Shown here: positions 26,719 through 37,800 of the stretch, one piece after another
How positions within the stretch are numbered: position 1 is the stretch's first letter
Layout: each line of letters begins with the position of its first letter
DNA from: Flavobacteriales bacterium
GTDB lineage: Bacteria > Bacteroidota > Bacteroidia > Flavobacteriales_D > UBA2798
Length of the DNA stretch: 64,000 bases
NCBI GenBank assembly: GCA_019694795.1
Contig: JAIBBF010000008.1
Coordinates: forward strand, 21,005 to 85,004
Direction of reading: 5' to 3'
Notes under the pieces: generated by a model
What the model was told of the DNA's origin: nothing
The model's input: only the letters and a program-made list of their open reading frames with translations
Database searches by the model: none
Translations under genes and position numbers: made by a program

Positions 26719-28734
26719 CTATTTTGTTTTTAATAATTCCATCAGCGAAAAGACTTCATCGCGTAAACGTGCAGCTTCGATAAAGTTTTCTCCTTTCGCT
26801 TCGCTTTCCATTGCTTTTTTTACTTTCTCAATATGAATCAGTAATTCATCTTTCGTGAGGTATTGCATCACCGGATCTGCAGCTGAGTTAATAATATCTT
26901 CTCCTGCATAAGGCGTAAGTTTGTCCTCCGGTTTATTTCTACCAAAAGCCAATGGCGACTCCAGCGATTTCATAATCTGCTTCGGTGTAATATTATGTTC
27001 CTTGTTGTACTGCATTTGTTTTTCACGTCGGCGATTGGTTTCTGTGATGGTTTTGTTCATGGAGTCCGTCATTTTATCGGCGTACATGATTACTTTCCCA
27101 TTCACATTCCGTGCCGCTCTTCCTACAGTCTGTACCAAAGATCGTTCCGAACGTAAAAATCCTTCTTTATCAGCATCCAAAATAGCAACCAGCGAAACCT
27201 CGGGTAAGTCGAGTCCTTCCCTTAACAGATTCACACCAATCAGTACATCAAACATTCCTTTGCGCAAATCGTGCAGGATTTCTACACGTTCCAGGGTGTC
27301 AACATCACTATGAATATAGCGACAACGAACCGCCATTTTTTCCAGGTATTTTGCCAACTCTTCGGCCATTCGTTTGGTTAATGTCGTTACCAACACCCGT
27401 TCATCGCGATCGGTTACCGTGGCAATTTCCTCCAATAAATCATCGATCTGATTGGCAGAGGGACGAATTTCGATTACCGGATCGAGAAGTCCGGTTGGAC
27501 GAATAACCTGCTCCACTACAATACCACCGGATTGTTGCAATTCGTAATCGGCTGGCGTAGCACTTACATAAATAATTTGTTTGGTGAGCGATTCGAATTC
27601 CTCGAATTTGAGTGGACGATTATCCAATGCAGAAGGTAGTCGAAATCCATATTCAACCAGATTCACTTTCCGCGAACGATCGCCACCGTACATGGCTCGA
27701 ATTTGCGGAACGGTAACGTGACTTTCATCGATCACCATTAAAAAATCATTGGGAAAATAATCGATCAGGCAGAAAGGTCGTGTTCCCATTTCGCGCTGAT
27801 CGAAATAGCGGCTGTAATTTTCAATTCCGCTGCAATAACCCAACTCGCGAATCATTTCAAGATCGAAATTCACCCGTTCTTCCAGTCGTTTTGCTTCGAG
27901 ATGTTTTCCGATTTCTTTAAAATATTCAACCTGTTTTACCATATCCTGCTGAATTTCCCAGGTGGCATTTTTAATCACATCACGACTGGTGACAAAGATG
28001 TTGGCAGGAAAAATATTGAAGACTTCATGTTTATCGATGGTTCTGTAATTGACCGGATCAATGGTTTCGAGCCGTTCAATTTCATCGCCCCAAAACACCA
28101 CACGCAATGCGTGATCTGCATAAGCCAGCCAGATGTCGACCGTATCTCCTTTTACTCTGAAATTTCCGCGGTTAAAATCGGCTTCGGTTCGTGAATATAA
28201 TCCATCTACCAGCTTATGTAAAAACTGATTTCTGGAAATGACTTGTCCGACTTTGATGGTTACTTTCCCCTTCGAAAATTCGGATGGATTTCCCATACCG
28301 TAAATGCAGGAAACTGATGAAACAACAATTACATCGTTTCTTCCGGACAACAACGAAGAAGTGGCCGACAAGCGGAGTTTTTCGATTTCATCATTAATGG
28401 CTAAATCTTTTTCGATATAGGTATCCGTCACCGGGATATAAGCCTCTGGTTGATAGTAGTCGTAATAACTCACAAAATATTCCACCGCATTATTCGGAAA
28501 AAACTGTTTGAACTCTGCATAAAGCTGTGCCGCCAGCGTTTTATTGTGCGATAATATTAAAGTGGGTTTCTGTACATTTTGAATCACATTGGCCACCGTG
28601 AAAGTCTTACCCGAACCGGTAACACCCAACAAGGTTTGTGCAGGCTCTCCCCGCTGAATTCCTTCCGTGAGCTGACGTATCGCCTCGGGCTGATCGCCGG
28701 TGGGGGAAAAATCGGAAGAAATAGTAAGGCTCAT
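26719..28734 (-). CDS. uvrB: UvrABC system protein B
   Basis: 671 residues, the usual UvrB size. It is the damage-verifying helicase-like subunit of nucleotide excision repair. Motifs are the Walker A LLGVTGSGKTFTVANVI, the DNA-clamping beta-hairpin region SYYDYYQPEAYIP, helicase motif II VIDESHVT, motif VI QTVGRAARN, and a C-terminal UVR domain (HIEKVKKAMESEAKGENFIEA) that contacts UvrC and UvrA. The gene is divergent from a PAS kinase. The 120-bp gap holds a perfect 8-bp palindrome at 28761-28780 that could control it. Confidence 0.98.
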   Translation of the reverse strand: MSLTISSDFSPTGDQPEAIRQLTEGIQRGEPAQTLLGVTGSGKTFTVANVIQNVQKPTLILSHNKTLAAQLYAEFKQFFPNNAVEYFVSYYDYYQPEAYIPVTDTYIEKDLAINDEIEKLRLSATSSLLSGRNDVIVVSSVSCIYGMGNPSEFSKGKVTIKVGQVISRNQFLHKLVDGLYSRTEADFNRGNFRVKGDTVDIWLAYADHALRVVFWGDEIERLETIDPVNYRTIDKHEVFNIFPANIFVTSRDVIKNATWEIQQDMVKQVEYFKEIGKHLEAKRLEERVNFDLEMIRELGYCSGIENYSRYFDQREMGTRPFCLIDYFPNDFLMVIDESHVTVPQIRAMYGGDRSRKVNLVEYGFRLPSALDNRPLKFEEFESLTKQIIYVSATPADYELQQSGGIVVEQVIRPTGLLDPVIEIRPSANQIDDLLEEIATVTDRDERVLVTTLTKRMAEELAKYLEKMAVRCRYIHSDVDTLERVEILHDLRKGMFDVLIGVNLLREGLDLPEVSLVAILDADKEGFLRSERSLVQTVGRAARNVNGKVIMYADKMTDSMNKTITETNRRREKQMQYNKEHNITPKQIMKSLESPLAFGRNKPEDKLTPYAGEDIINSAADPVMQYLTKDELLIHIEKVKKAMESEAKGENFIEAARLRDEVFSLMELLKTK

Positions 28735-28760
28735 ATAATCAAATATTTACAATTTGCAAT

Positions 28761-28780
28761 TATAGGTATTTTTACCTATA
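28761..28780. promoter_or_regulatory. Perfect palindrome between uvrB and the PAS kinase, candidate operator
   Basis: TATAGGTA-TTTT-TACCTATA: two perfect 8-bp arms with a 4-nt centre, 27 nt upstream of the uvrB start and 75 nt upstream of the kinase start. No gene reads into it from the left, so it is unlikely to be a terminator despite the T tract after it. Confidence 0.4.
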
Positions 28781-28854
28781 TTTTTTTTGCCAAAACAGGT
28801 ACTTATAGCAGTATTACTGTGGATAAGGACCATTAACTTTAATTGACTCAAAAT

Positions 28855-31800
28855 ATGCCTCAAGATAAGGGAAAAATAGAAAGTGCAGAGATCCGTTTCA
28901 GGTCCGATTCCGAAGGAGATTTGTTATTGGTGCTCGATCGCCAGTTCAATTTGCGGTTTGCGTTTGGATCATTGCCTCATTTACTGGAGAAAAATTTAAA
29001 AGAAATTAATCATGAAACCCTCCAGTTAATATTGCCTGCTTCCATCCGATCCGCTATACTCAATGATTTAACGGAACAGGAAGAATATTTTACAAGTGTG
29101 GAAATTCCCGATGAAATGGGACATCAGCAAATCGTAAAATTAACTGTTCACCTGGAAGATCATTTGTTTATTTGCCGTTTTCATCACGATACGAATCATG
29201 CGCAATTGCATAAACCTATTTCCGGTCAACAAAGTGAGATTTTTTTGCACTTAGTACGGAATTTAGACGATGCCATTTGTATTTCGGATGATGAAGGTGC
29301 GATTCTTTTTGCCAATGCTCTTTTTAGAAAACATTTTTTCGGTACCGACGAAAAAGTGGGTATGTCCTTTCAGGATGCATTAAAGCGATTGAATCCGGAA
29401 AATGGAAGTGCAACTGTTTTACTTCCGAAATCCGGAAAAAAAGTGGGAGTAAAATTATTTTCCTACGATAAAAAGGAAGTCCTCGATTTCGAATATTACT
29501 GCTTACCGAATGTAGAGGAGAATCACCGGTCCTATTCCGTTCATGTGTTTTCTGAAATGCTGATAGTTCCTCCCCAGTTAGAACAGTTTTCTGAAAATGA
29601 AATGAAATACCGTCGTCTGATTGACAGCAGTGATGATATTTATTTCGTTTCGGAAGTGGATAATAATGGTGTGTTGATTTTAAAGGAAGTCTCTGAACGC
29701 ATCAAAATTCTCGCGGGTTATGATCCTTTGGAAATTATTGGTCAACCGACCATTTCCTTTTATGGCAATTCAACCGATCAGGAACTTATTCGAAAAGAAT
29801 TGCTTGAAAAAGGCGTGATTCACGAAAAAGATCTGTTGATGCTGCATCGTGATGGTCATTATATCTGGACCTCCTATTCTGCAAGAGCCTATATGGAGAA
29901 TGGCAGAATGGTGATTCGTGGAATAATGAAAGATATTTCCAAACGGAAAAATGCTGAAATAATGTTGCGGGAACGTGAAAGTTTCTATCGCGCTTTAATT
30001 GAGAATTCATTGGAGATTGTTGCGATTATTGAATCAACCGGAGTCATAAAATTTATTTCCACAGCCACCAAGGCCATTATGGATTATCACCCGGTGGAGC
30101 TGATTGGAAAAAATGTGTTTGAATTTTTCCATCCCGAAGAACGACAACAAGCTATTGATTCCTTTACCCGTCGCGCCATTGAAGGTGGAATTGGACGGAG
30201 ATTGGATTGGAGAGTGCGGACCAAATCAAATGAATACCGCTGGTTGAGTGTTATGATCAATAACCTGATGGAGAATGAATCGGTAAGCGGGATGGTGGTA
30301 AATGCTATTGATGTTACCGATCGCTTTAAAGCAGAAACCCAATTGCATCTTTCGAATGCACGATTGGAAAAACTGAATCTAGTGAATCAGTTGTTGTTGG
30401 TTTCTAATTCCATTAACGACATTCTCGATGGTGTGGTTCAAACCCTTATGGAAGATGTAGTAAAATGCGATTTTGGTCAAATAGTTATTGGTAAAAATTC
30501 GCCTTTGGACAATAAGCATATTCCTGTTTATTCAGCCGGTTATACCATTGAACGGGTAGTAATGGAAATTCCTACCAATTTCGAAGACCACGAATTAACG
30601 CATGGAAAATATACCTACATCGAAGATGTGTTTGCCAAGGAAATACTAACTGAAAATGAATTGTATTTTCATGAAAAGGGAATTCGATCATACGTTTGTT
30701 TTCCGCTGGAAGTCCACGGACAAATTGTCGCCGCTTTACGATGGGGTAGCAAAAAACCATCCTTTTTTTCTAAGGATGTATTAGAATTTATTGATGTGGT
30801 TATTGTTCAGGTTCTATTGGGTATTAATGATATTATGCTCAAAGAAGAATTGCTGAACTCACGGATGGAGCAAAATGCAATTATTGCCGCAAATCCCGAT
30901 TTAGTCATTCGTTTAAATAACAAAGGGATTTTTCTGGATGTTTACGGGAAGCACTTTAAACAATTATTTAAGGATCATAATAACATTATCTCTAAATCTG
31001 TAGAAGAAGTATTTCCCTTCTACGCAGCAATGATGATTCAGCAGAATATTAAAAAATCACTGCATGAAAATCAGATTGTAGAAGGTTATTTTGAGATGTT
31101 CTATGAAGGTTATGTACATTTTTTCGAAGCAAGGATATCACCTTTAAAAACGGATCAGGCTATTTTGGTGATTCGTGAAGTGACCGAAAAAATGAATGCT
31201 GAACGTTCTTTAAAAACAAGGACCATTGCACTGGAAGAATCGCCTGATGGAATTTTTATTGTGGAGAAGTCATCTAACACCATTGTTTATGTGAATCATT
31301 CGTTTAAGGAAATCATTGGAAATTCTATTCCGGATTTGGTTGGTATGAAATTTTTTGGTGAGCAGGTTACTGAAATGTTTGCTCCATGGATGTCGGTATT
31401 ACTTGATGAAAATGAACAGGAAAGCGCATTAATGGCTATGCGTGAAGGTAAGAAGTACCTAAAAGAGATACAGTTTAAAAATGAAGATTCATTCCGCTAC
31501 CTGATGTTTACCTTGTATTCGGTGGATGAAGGAGAAGAGAAAATCAGTTATGTTGGACTGGTTCGTGATATTTCTGCTTTAAAAATATTAGAGAAAAAAT
31601 TATTGGCTTCTGTAGTTGAAGCCCAGGAAGAAGAACAAAAACGGATTGCGGCTGATTTGCACGATGGATTAGGTCAAACCCTCACGGCAGTGAACCTTCA
31701 TTTTAATGCCTTAATTAATACACACGAGGATATTCAGCATACAGAATTGGCAGAAACAACCAGTAAATTGATTCACCGCGCCATTCAGGATACACGACAG

Positions 31801-32268
31801 ATTTCGCATTCCTTTATGCCTTCCTCGTTAGAGAAATTCGGATTGGTTCAAACCATGAATAATCTGGTGGATAGTTATAACCGACTGGAAACCGGAATTA
31901 AAATTCGTTTTGTATCCTTTCTGGAGGATGATGTTTTCATTAATCCTTCCATTGAAATTGCACTCTATCGGATTTTTCAGGAATTGCTCAATAATTCGGT
32001 TAAACATTCTAAAGCCACTGAGTTTCGTGTGATTTTAAGAATGGAAGATGAAAAAATTGTTCTTCAATGTGAGGATAACGGCATTGGCTATAATCCAAAA
32101 GAAGTTTCATCCGGAATCGGATTAAACAATATAAAAGTTCGTGTTCGTTTTTGCAATGGATCTATATTAACAGAATCCGGAAAAGGAAAAGGAACCATCA
32201 ATGTAGTTCGTGTACCAACAACACTTAACCCAAATACAAGCAATTATGAAAAAGGTTCTCTTAGTTGA
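28855..32268 (+). CDS. Cytosolic multi-PAS/GAF sensor histidine kinase (NarX/DesK class)
   Basis: 1137 residues from the ATG at 28855, with no membrane segment. In order: an N-terminal divergent region, three PAS domains (about 120-225, 250-370, 375-500), a GAF domain (about 515-660), two more PAS domains (about 675-785, 795-915), then HisKA_3 with phospho-acceptor His936 in AADLHDGLGQTLTAV. The ATP-binding domain has N box FQELLNNSVKHSKA, G1 EDNGIGYNP and G2 GIGLNNIKVRV. The gene overlaps the NarL-type regulator by 23 nt, its evident partner. A soluble kinase with five PAS domains and a GAF domain probably senses internal redox, ligand or energy signals; the signal is not deducible. Confidence 0.9.
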   Translation: MPQDKGKIESAEIRFRSDSEGDLLLVLDRQFNLRFAFGSLPHLLEKNLKEINHETLQLILPASIRSAILNDLTEQEEYFTSVEIPDEMGHQQIVKLTVHLEDHLFICRFHHDTNHAQLHKPISGQQSEIFLHLVRNLDDAICISDDEGAILFANALFRKHFFGTDEKVGMSFQDALKRLNPENGSATVLLPKSGKKVGVKLFSYDKKEVLDFEYYCLPNVEENHRSYSVHVFSEMLIVPPQLEQFSENEMKYRRLIDSSDDIYFVSEVDNNGVLILKEVSERIKILAGYDPLEIIGQPTISFYGNSTDQELIRKELLEKGVIHEKDLLMLHRDGHYIWTSYSARAYMENGRMVIRGIMKDISKRKNAEIMLRERESFYRALIENSLEIVAIIESTGVIKFISTATKAIMDYHPVELIGKNVFEFFHPEERQQAIDSFTRRAIEGGIGRRLDWRVRTKSNEYRWLSVMINNLMENESVSGMVVNAIDVTDRFKAETQLHLSNARLEKLNLVNQLLLVSNSINDILDGVVQTLMEDVVKCDFGQIVIGKNSPLDNKHIPVYSAGYTIERVVMEIPTNFEDHELTHGKYTYIEDVFAKEILTENELYFHEKGIRSYVCFPLEVHGQIVAALRWGSKKPSFFSKDVLEFIDVVIVQVLLGINDIMLKEELLNSRMEQNAIIAANPDLVIRLNNKGIFLDVYGKHFKQLFKDHNNIISKSVEEVFPFYAAMMIQQNIKKSLHENQIVEGYFEMFYEGYVHFFEARISPLKTDQAILVIREVTEKMNAERSLKTRTIALEESPDGIFIVEKSSNTIVYVNHSFKEIIGNSIPDLVGMKFFGEQVTEMFAPWMSVLLDENEQESALMAMREGKKYLKEIQFKNEDSFRYLMFTLYSVDEGEEKISYVGLVRDISALKILEKKLLASVVEAQEEEQKRIAADLHDGLGQTLTAVNLHFNALINTHEDIQHTELAETTSKLIHRAIQDTRQISHSFMPSSLEKFGLVQTMNNLVDSYNRLETGIKIRFVSFLEDDVFINPSIEIALYRIFQELLNNSVKHSKATEFRVILRMEDEKIVLQCEDNGIGYNPKEVSSGIGLNNIKVRVRFCNGSILTESGKGKGTINVVRVPTTLNPNTSNYEKGSLS

Positions 32269-32908
32269 TGATCATAAGATCATTCGCGATGGTATTAAAG
32301 CCATCTTTAAACCAACCGATGGCATTCAGATCGTGGGAGAATGTGAAGATGGAGATGAAGTGCTGGACTTTCTGAAAAACCATGAAGTGGATGTGATCCT
32401 GATGGATATCAATATGAAACGATTGAATGGAATTGAAGCAACGGAACTGGTAAAACAGGATTATCCGGATGTAAATGTCATTGCTTTATCCATGTACAAC
32501 GAAGAAGGTTTTATTTCGCGTATTCTCAAAGCCGGTGCGATTGGGTATTTGCTAAAAAATGCCGGTAAACAGGAAATCATTTCGGCGATCAATTCTGCTG
32601 CAGAAGGAAAAAGTTATTTCGATAAAGAAGTAGCAGAGGTGATGATGTCGAAATTCCTGAGGGTGGATAATGGAGCTAAAAAAGCGAAAAACAATCAATT
32701 CTTAATATCGATCGACGATTTAACCAAACGCGAAATTGAAGTGATAAAACTGATAACCGAAGAATTAACTACACAGGAAATCAGTGAAAAATTATTTATA
32801 TCTCCCCGTACGGTTGATTCCCACAGACGAAATCTATTGCAGAAAATAGGAGTGAAGAACACCGCTGGATTGGTAAAATTTGCTTTGCATTATAAAATTA
32901 TTGATTAA
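32246..32908 (+). CDS. NarL/FixJ family response regulator
   Basis: 220 residues. The receiver domain has acidic pair VDDH, phospho-acceptor Asp54 in VILMDINMKRL, the conserved switch Ser (ALSMYNE) and Lys (LLKNAGK). The C-terminal LuxR-type HTH (about 150-215) reads LTKREIEVIKLITEELTTQEI, ISPRTVDSHRRNLLQKIG. The start at 32246 gives a receiver that begins normally (MKKVLLVDDH) and lies inside the end of the upstream kinase gene, indicating translational coupling. A second kinase follows after 17 nt, so the regulator is flanked by two HisKA_3 kinases. Confidence 0.95.
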   Translation: MKKVLLVDDHKIIRDGIKAIFKPTDGIQIVGECEDGDEVLDFLKNHEVDVILMDINMKRLNGIEATELVKQDYPDVNVIALSMYNEEGFISRILKAGAIGYLLKNAGKQEIISAINSAAEGKSYFDKEVAEVMMSKFLRVDNGAKKAKNNQFLISIDDLTKREIEVIKLITEELTTQEISEKLFISPRTVDSHRRNLLQKIGVKNTAGLVKFALHYKIID

Positions 32909-32925
32909 GTCTTTTTGCGCATAAT

Positions 32926-34749
32926 ATGCCATTAAATTCCGGTTTTAAAAGCCAGGTATTTGAGAATCTTTTTCAGCATTTACCAGGATTCTTTTTTCGG
33001 TCGACCACCGAAGCGAATTGGCCGTTTTTGTATTTTACCGGAAAAGTAAATGAACTGCTCGATGAAAGTGGAGTAACACTTATTCAAAAAAACACAGGGT
33101 TTTTAGATATTATTCATCCTCTTGATATCAACGATTTTCATAAGGCCTATAAGGACACCATTGCGCTGAGGGGAAATTTTAATTTTCGTTTTCGTTTAAA
33201 AAGTAACACCGGAAAAATCACCTGGGTTCGAACACATACTTGTCCGGTTTACTCCGACAAGGGTGAAGTTTTATTTCTGGAAGGATACATTCAGGAAATA
33301 TCGGATTACGACAATGAATCTAAAACTGTTTTTAACACCGCATTTCATAGTCTCCGGGAAGCGCTTACCAAAAGTTCTATCGTATCCATTACGGATGTTG
33401 AAGGGAAGATTGTATTTGCCAACGAATTGTTTTGTTACTATAGTAAATATTCCCGGGAGGAATTAATCGGTAAATCGCATGCCGTCATTAATTCCGGTTT
33501 TCATCCGCGTGAGTTTTTTGCTGATTTATGGAGAACCATTAAATCCGGAAAAACCTGGCGTGGCGAAATAAAAAACAAAGCAGCTGATGGATCCTATTAT
33601 TGGGTAGAAACGGTGATTGCCCCAGTATTGAATGCCTCGGGCGAGATTGCTAATTTTCTTTCCATCCGGAATATTATCACCGAAAAAAAAGAAATTGAAT
33701 CGCGCTTAAGTGAATATAAACATGCACTGGATAATTCGAATGATCATATTTACCTGGTAGACCCAAACAGTATGCGGTTTACGGATGTAAATTATTCGGG
33801 CTATACCGATCTTGGTTACCGAAGATCTGAAATCCTGGAGATGGGTCCGCTCGATATTATGCCTGACTATACAGTTGACGATTTCCGGAATATCCTGTAT
33901 CAATTGCGTTCCAGCTCCAATAACCGGGTTATCTTTAATACGCTTCACCAACGGAAGGACGGCGCTTCTTTTCCGGTTGAAATATCCCTGTCATCTTTTA
34001 TTTCATCGGATCAGAAGTTTCATGTGTTAATGGCTGCTCGTGATGCTTCCATACGCGAATCAGATCGCAAAAAACAACAAATGAATGCGATTGAAACCGA
34101 GGAAAAAAAACGCGCCTTAATTGCCCGGGATTTGCATGATGGTGTTTCGCAAAATCTGGCTGCGGTAAATATGATGCTGATGTCGGTAGAAGAAGAAACA
34201 GCGGAGATGTGTCCCGATTTAAAACATCGTTTGGCCGACATTAAATCTTTACTGGCAAAATCGATCGATGATGTAAGGAAAATTTCTCACGACCTGATGC
34301 CGCGGGAGATTAGTGCTTATGGAATTTGTAAATCCGTAGAAACGCTGGTTCAACGCTTGAGTGTAAGCAGTGATATTGAAACCGATCTTGTTTTAAATGG
34401 CAAAGAACCGGTATTACCCATTTCCATTCGTGTTAACGTGTACCGTATTATTGATGAGTTTATCAATAATGTACTTCGGCATTCGGATGGAAAACGACTG
34501 ACGATCAAAATTTCATTCGGCAGGGATACATTGAGTATTCAATTGCAGGATCATTGTAGCGGAAAATATTTTGGTTCTGTAGCCGGTTCCGGTATTTCTA
34601 TTTCCGAAATGATTAGCCGCATGAAATTCCTCGATGCCGAACATGAATATTTTGTTCGAAGAGGGGAGGGGATTTTTCTGAATCTTAAGCTCAATTTGGT
34701 GGAAAAGGGACCCGAATTGCAGGAGAATATGGTATATCCATTAATCTGA
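32926..34749 (+). CDS. Second PAS sensor histidine kinase with atypical ATP-binding G1 box
   Basis: 607 residues, no membrane segment. There are three PAS domains (about 20-130, 135-255, 260-380), then HisKA_3 with His404 in IARDLHDGVSQNLAAV. The ATPase domain has the N box IDEFINNVLRHSDG. Where kinases usually have DNGxG, this protein has QDHCSGKYFG, and a following GSGISISEMISRM as G2. The Asp is kept but the Asn-Gly is lost, so ATP binding may be weak. The protein could act as a phosphatase, a heterodimer partner or a degenerate sensor. It is only 17 nt from the response regulator gene and lies in the same orientation as the first kinase. Confidence 0.87.
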   Translation: MPLNSGFKSQVFENLFQHLPGFFFRSTTEANWPFLYFTGKVNELLDESGVTLIQKNTGFLDIIHPLDINDFHKAYKDTIALRGNFNFRFRLKSNTGKITWVRTHTCPVYSDKGEVLFLEGYIQEISDYDNESKTVFNTAFHSLREALTKSSIVSITDVEGKIVFANELFCYYSKYSREELIGKSHAVINSGFHPREFFADLWRTIKSGKTWRGEIKNKAADGSYYWVETVIAPVLNASGEIANFLSIRNIITEKKEIESRLSEYKHALDNSNDHIYLVDPNSMRFTDVNYSGYTDLGYRRSEILEMGPLDIMPDYTVDDFRNILYQLRSSSNNRVIFNTLHQRKDGASFPVEISLSSFISSDQKFHVLMAARDASIRESDRKKQQMNAIETEEKKRALIARDLHDGVSQNLAAVNMMLMSVEEETAEMCPDLKHRLADIKSLLAKSIDDVRKISHDLMPREISAYGICKSVETLVQRLSVSSDIETDLVLNGKEPVLPISIRVNVYRIIDEFINNVLRHSDGKRLTIKISFGRDTLSIQLQDHCSGKYFGSVAGSGISISEMISRMKFLDAEHEYFVRRGEGIFLNLKLNLVEKGPELQENMVYPLI

Positions 34750-34833
34750 TTGCAGAAACTACCTAGTAGTTCCCTTCTGCTATTTCACCTAAAAATCCGC
34801 TTTTTTGCTCATTCTTTTGTCGATTGTCAACAC

Positions 34834-34841
34834 TAGTTTTG
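34834..34841 (+). promoter_or_regulatory. -7 promoter box TAGTTTTG of the giant adhesin
   Basis: Exact TAnnTTTG match 8 nt before the ATG at 34850. Confidence 0.5.
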
Positions 34842-34849
34842 GTATAGAC

Positions 34850-37800
34850 ATGAGACGCATTTTTTCCATAATCGTTTTTCTGCTCTTCGCACAGTTTTCC
34901 TCTGCGGTGGTCAATTTTACATCCACTACGCAATCGGGTTGTATTCCCTTTTCTGTTCAATTTACCGCTCAGGCACCCGGCGCTATTGCTTACCAATGGA
35001 GTTTTGGTAACGGATCTTATTCAAGTTTGCAAAACCCTTCCTGTTTGTATCAGAACGCGGGCGTGTACACCGTAAAATTAGTGGTGCAGTATTCCAATGG
35101 TAGTTCGGATTCCATCATTAAACCAAATTACATAACGGCTCATGCCTTGCCATCGGGTAGCATCGCTTTTAGTTCTGCTCAAACTTGTCCGGAAACGGGT
35201 TCGGTGGCATTTACATTATCCGGTTCCGGTTATCAATCGGTACTATGGAATTTTGGCGACGGAACCAATTCTTCATTGGTAAATCCTGCTCATACCTATA
35301 TGAGTGCGGGGACATTTTTTCCTTCGGTGACCTTAATGGGAGCAGGGAATTGTCAGACCACCATTTCAAGTACAAATTCAATTACAATTCAACCTGTTTC
35401 ACCTGCAAATTTTTCCGTTAACACCAATTTGATTTGCGGAATGAATAATCCAGCAGTGTTTAATGGTCCCTCCGGAATGAACAATTACAATTGGAATTTT
35501 GGAGATAATACTTCTGCTGTTACCGAAGATCCGCAACACGTGTATACATCACCCGGTGCCTATTATCCGCAATTGATAGTAACGAATACTTTTGGTTGTA
35601 AAGATACCTTTATTGCAGCAGTACCTGTTACGGTTCAGGCGAATCCTACCGCGCAATTAAGTGCATCGGCCTATACCGGTTGTGCGCCGCTTTCCATTAA
35701 TTTCAATTGCAGTTCTGTGCCTGGTGCTATACAATACCAATGGAATTTTGGTGATGGAGGCAGTGCTTCGGGACAAAGTATTTCACATTCGTACACACAG
35801 GCAGGCAATTATCATGTTACTTGCACTGTGTTAATGTCGACCGGTTGTTCTTTTCAGTTTGACTTAAACAATAACATCGTTATTCCTCCCTTGCCGGTGC
35901 CATCATTTACTTCCGGACCAACATCGGGTTGCGCTCCGTTTTCTGTTCAATTCAACAACACTTCGCAAAACGCAACAAGTTATAGCTGGAATTTTGGAGA
36001 TGGAGGAACATCCACACAAATTCATCCCAATCATACTTTTTTAAACAACGGAAATTTTACGGTTGTTCTGCATGCCTACAATGCTGCGGGATGTGAAGTC
36101 AACACCGTTGCCACCAATCTGGTGAATGCCATTCGTGTGGTGCCCTCTTTTACAACAAGTAATAACAGCGGTTGTGGTCCGCTTACCGTTCAGTTTACGA
36201 ATTCAACACAGGGATTGGGTTTGAATCAATACCTCTGGTATTTTGGTGATGGAACGACTTCCAATGCGTTAAATCCTTCTCACACGTATCAATATCCGGG
36301 AATTTATGCTGTATCGCTGGTTGCCATCACACCACAAGGTTGCAGAGACTCGGTAAATATTCCGAACAGTGTAAATGTGCTAAATCCTGCAGCCAGTTTT
36401 CCAATTAGTGGAACAGTGCAAGGATGCGCACCTTTTACCACTCATTTTACCGATTCCACTTTTAATGCTTATACCTGGCAATGGAATTTTGGCGACGGAA
36501 CCACCTCTACGCAGCAAAATGTTACGCATGTTTATCAGCAACCCGGTCAATACAATGTTTCTCTTGCCATCATGATTCAGGGCGGTTGTTCCTTATTATT
36601 TCCCAATTACAAAACCGTAAAAGTGGGTCGTATTGAATCTACACCGCTGGTTACGACGGATTGTAATACCGGACAAATCACATTAACGGATACACTTGCT
36701 GTTCCGCATACCACCAGCTGGGCTTATTCCGGAAATACCTACACGGGTGCTAACGTTACCAATGTTGTTCCACCCGGAAATATTTATTCGTTAACCATGA
36801 CCATTACCGATTCACTCGGTTGCGTTACCACACATGTTTCTCCATTCGGAATTAATACTATTTCTTGTGGTGGAGGTGGAGGTGCCGGAGTTCCCGGTGG
36901 AAATGGAAATGTAACGCTTCCATATTTCCAACCTCAGTTGTATGGTTGTGGTCCATTTACGGTCGATTTTATTTATCCCGGATGGAATGGTGTTCAATTT
37001 ATACAATGGAATTTTGGTGATGGAACTACATCTAATCAAATCAATGATCAGCATACCTATTCAGGAAATGGTGTTTATACGGTAAGTTTACAAGTGAACA
37101 ACAATGGCATGAATCAGATCATTCAGTTTCCGGATATGATTCACGTATCAACCATACAATCGCAATTTTCAATTTCGCATTTACCCGGTTGCATCGATTC
37201 TTCACTGGTGATGCAGGATTTTACCAATGGAGCAGTAGCATGGAATTGGTTGGTGAATGGTCAGGTTTTTAATTCGAACAATGCACTGACAAATCTGGCA
37301 ATGCCTGCGGGAATTTCAGATTTATCTATTTCTTCACTGGTGATGAATGCGCAAGGTTGTGTATCTACCTCTTCGCAATCGGTGTATGCATCTACCATTT
37401 TAACGGCATGGTCCAACGACTACCTGGTATGCGATGGTCAACCTGTTACCTTGGGTTGTTCCATGGCCAACATGCAATTGTACGATTGGGATTTCGGTGA
37501 TGGTCAACATTCCTCCTTACCAAATCCAACCCACAATTATCAAACAGCCGGAAATTATTTTCCTTCTGTAACAGTGCTAGCACAAAATGGATGTTCCTAT
37601 CACGCAGTGATACCACAGGCGATTGTAAGTTATGTACCACATCCGGAATTCACCATTCTGCCGCAATCGTCCTGCACTTCTTTAACGGTTTCATTCAACA
37701 ATTTATCTACGGGATATGCCCTTCCGTTAAATAGTTTTATGTTCTGGAATTTTGGAGATGGAACAACGAGTCACGTTTTAAATCCTACACATACCTATCA

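Noticed and set aside
34757..34771. Short palindrome AACTAC-CTA-GTAGTT after the second kinase gene
   Set aside because: Only 6-bp arms and no T tract, so neither a convincing terminator nor a supported operator.
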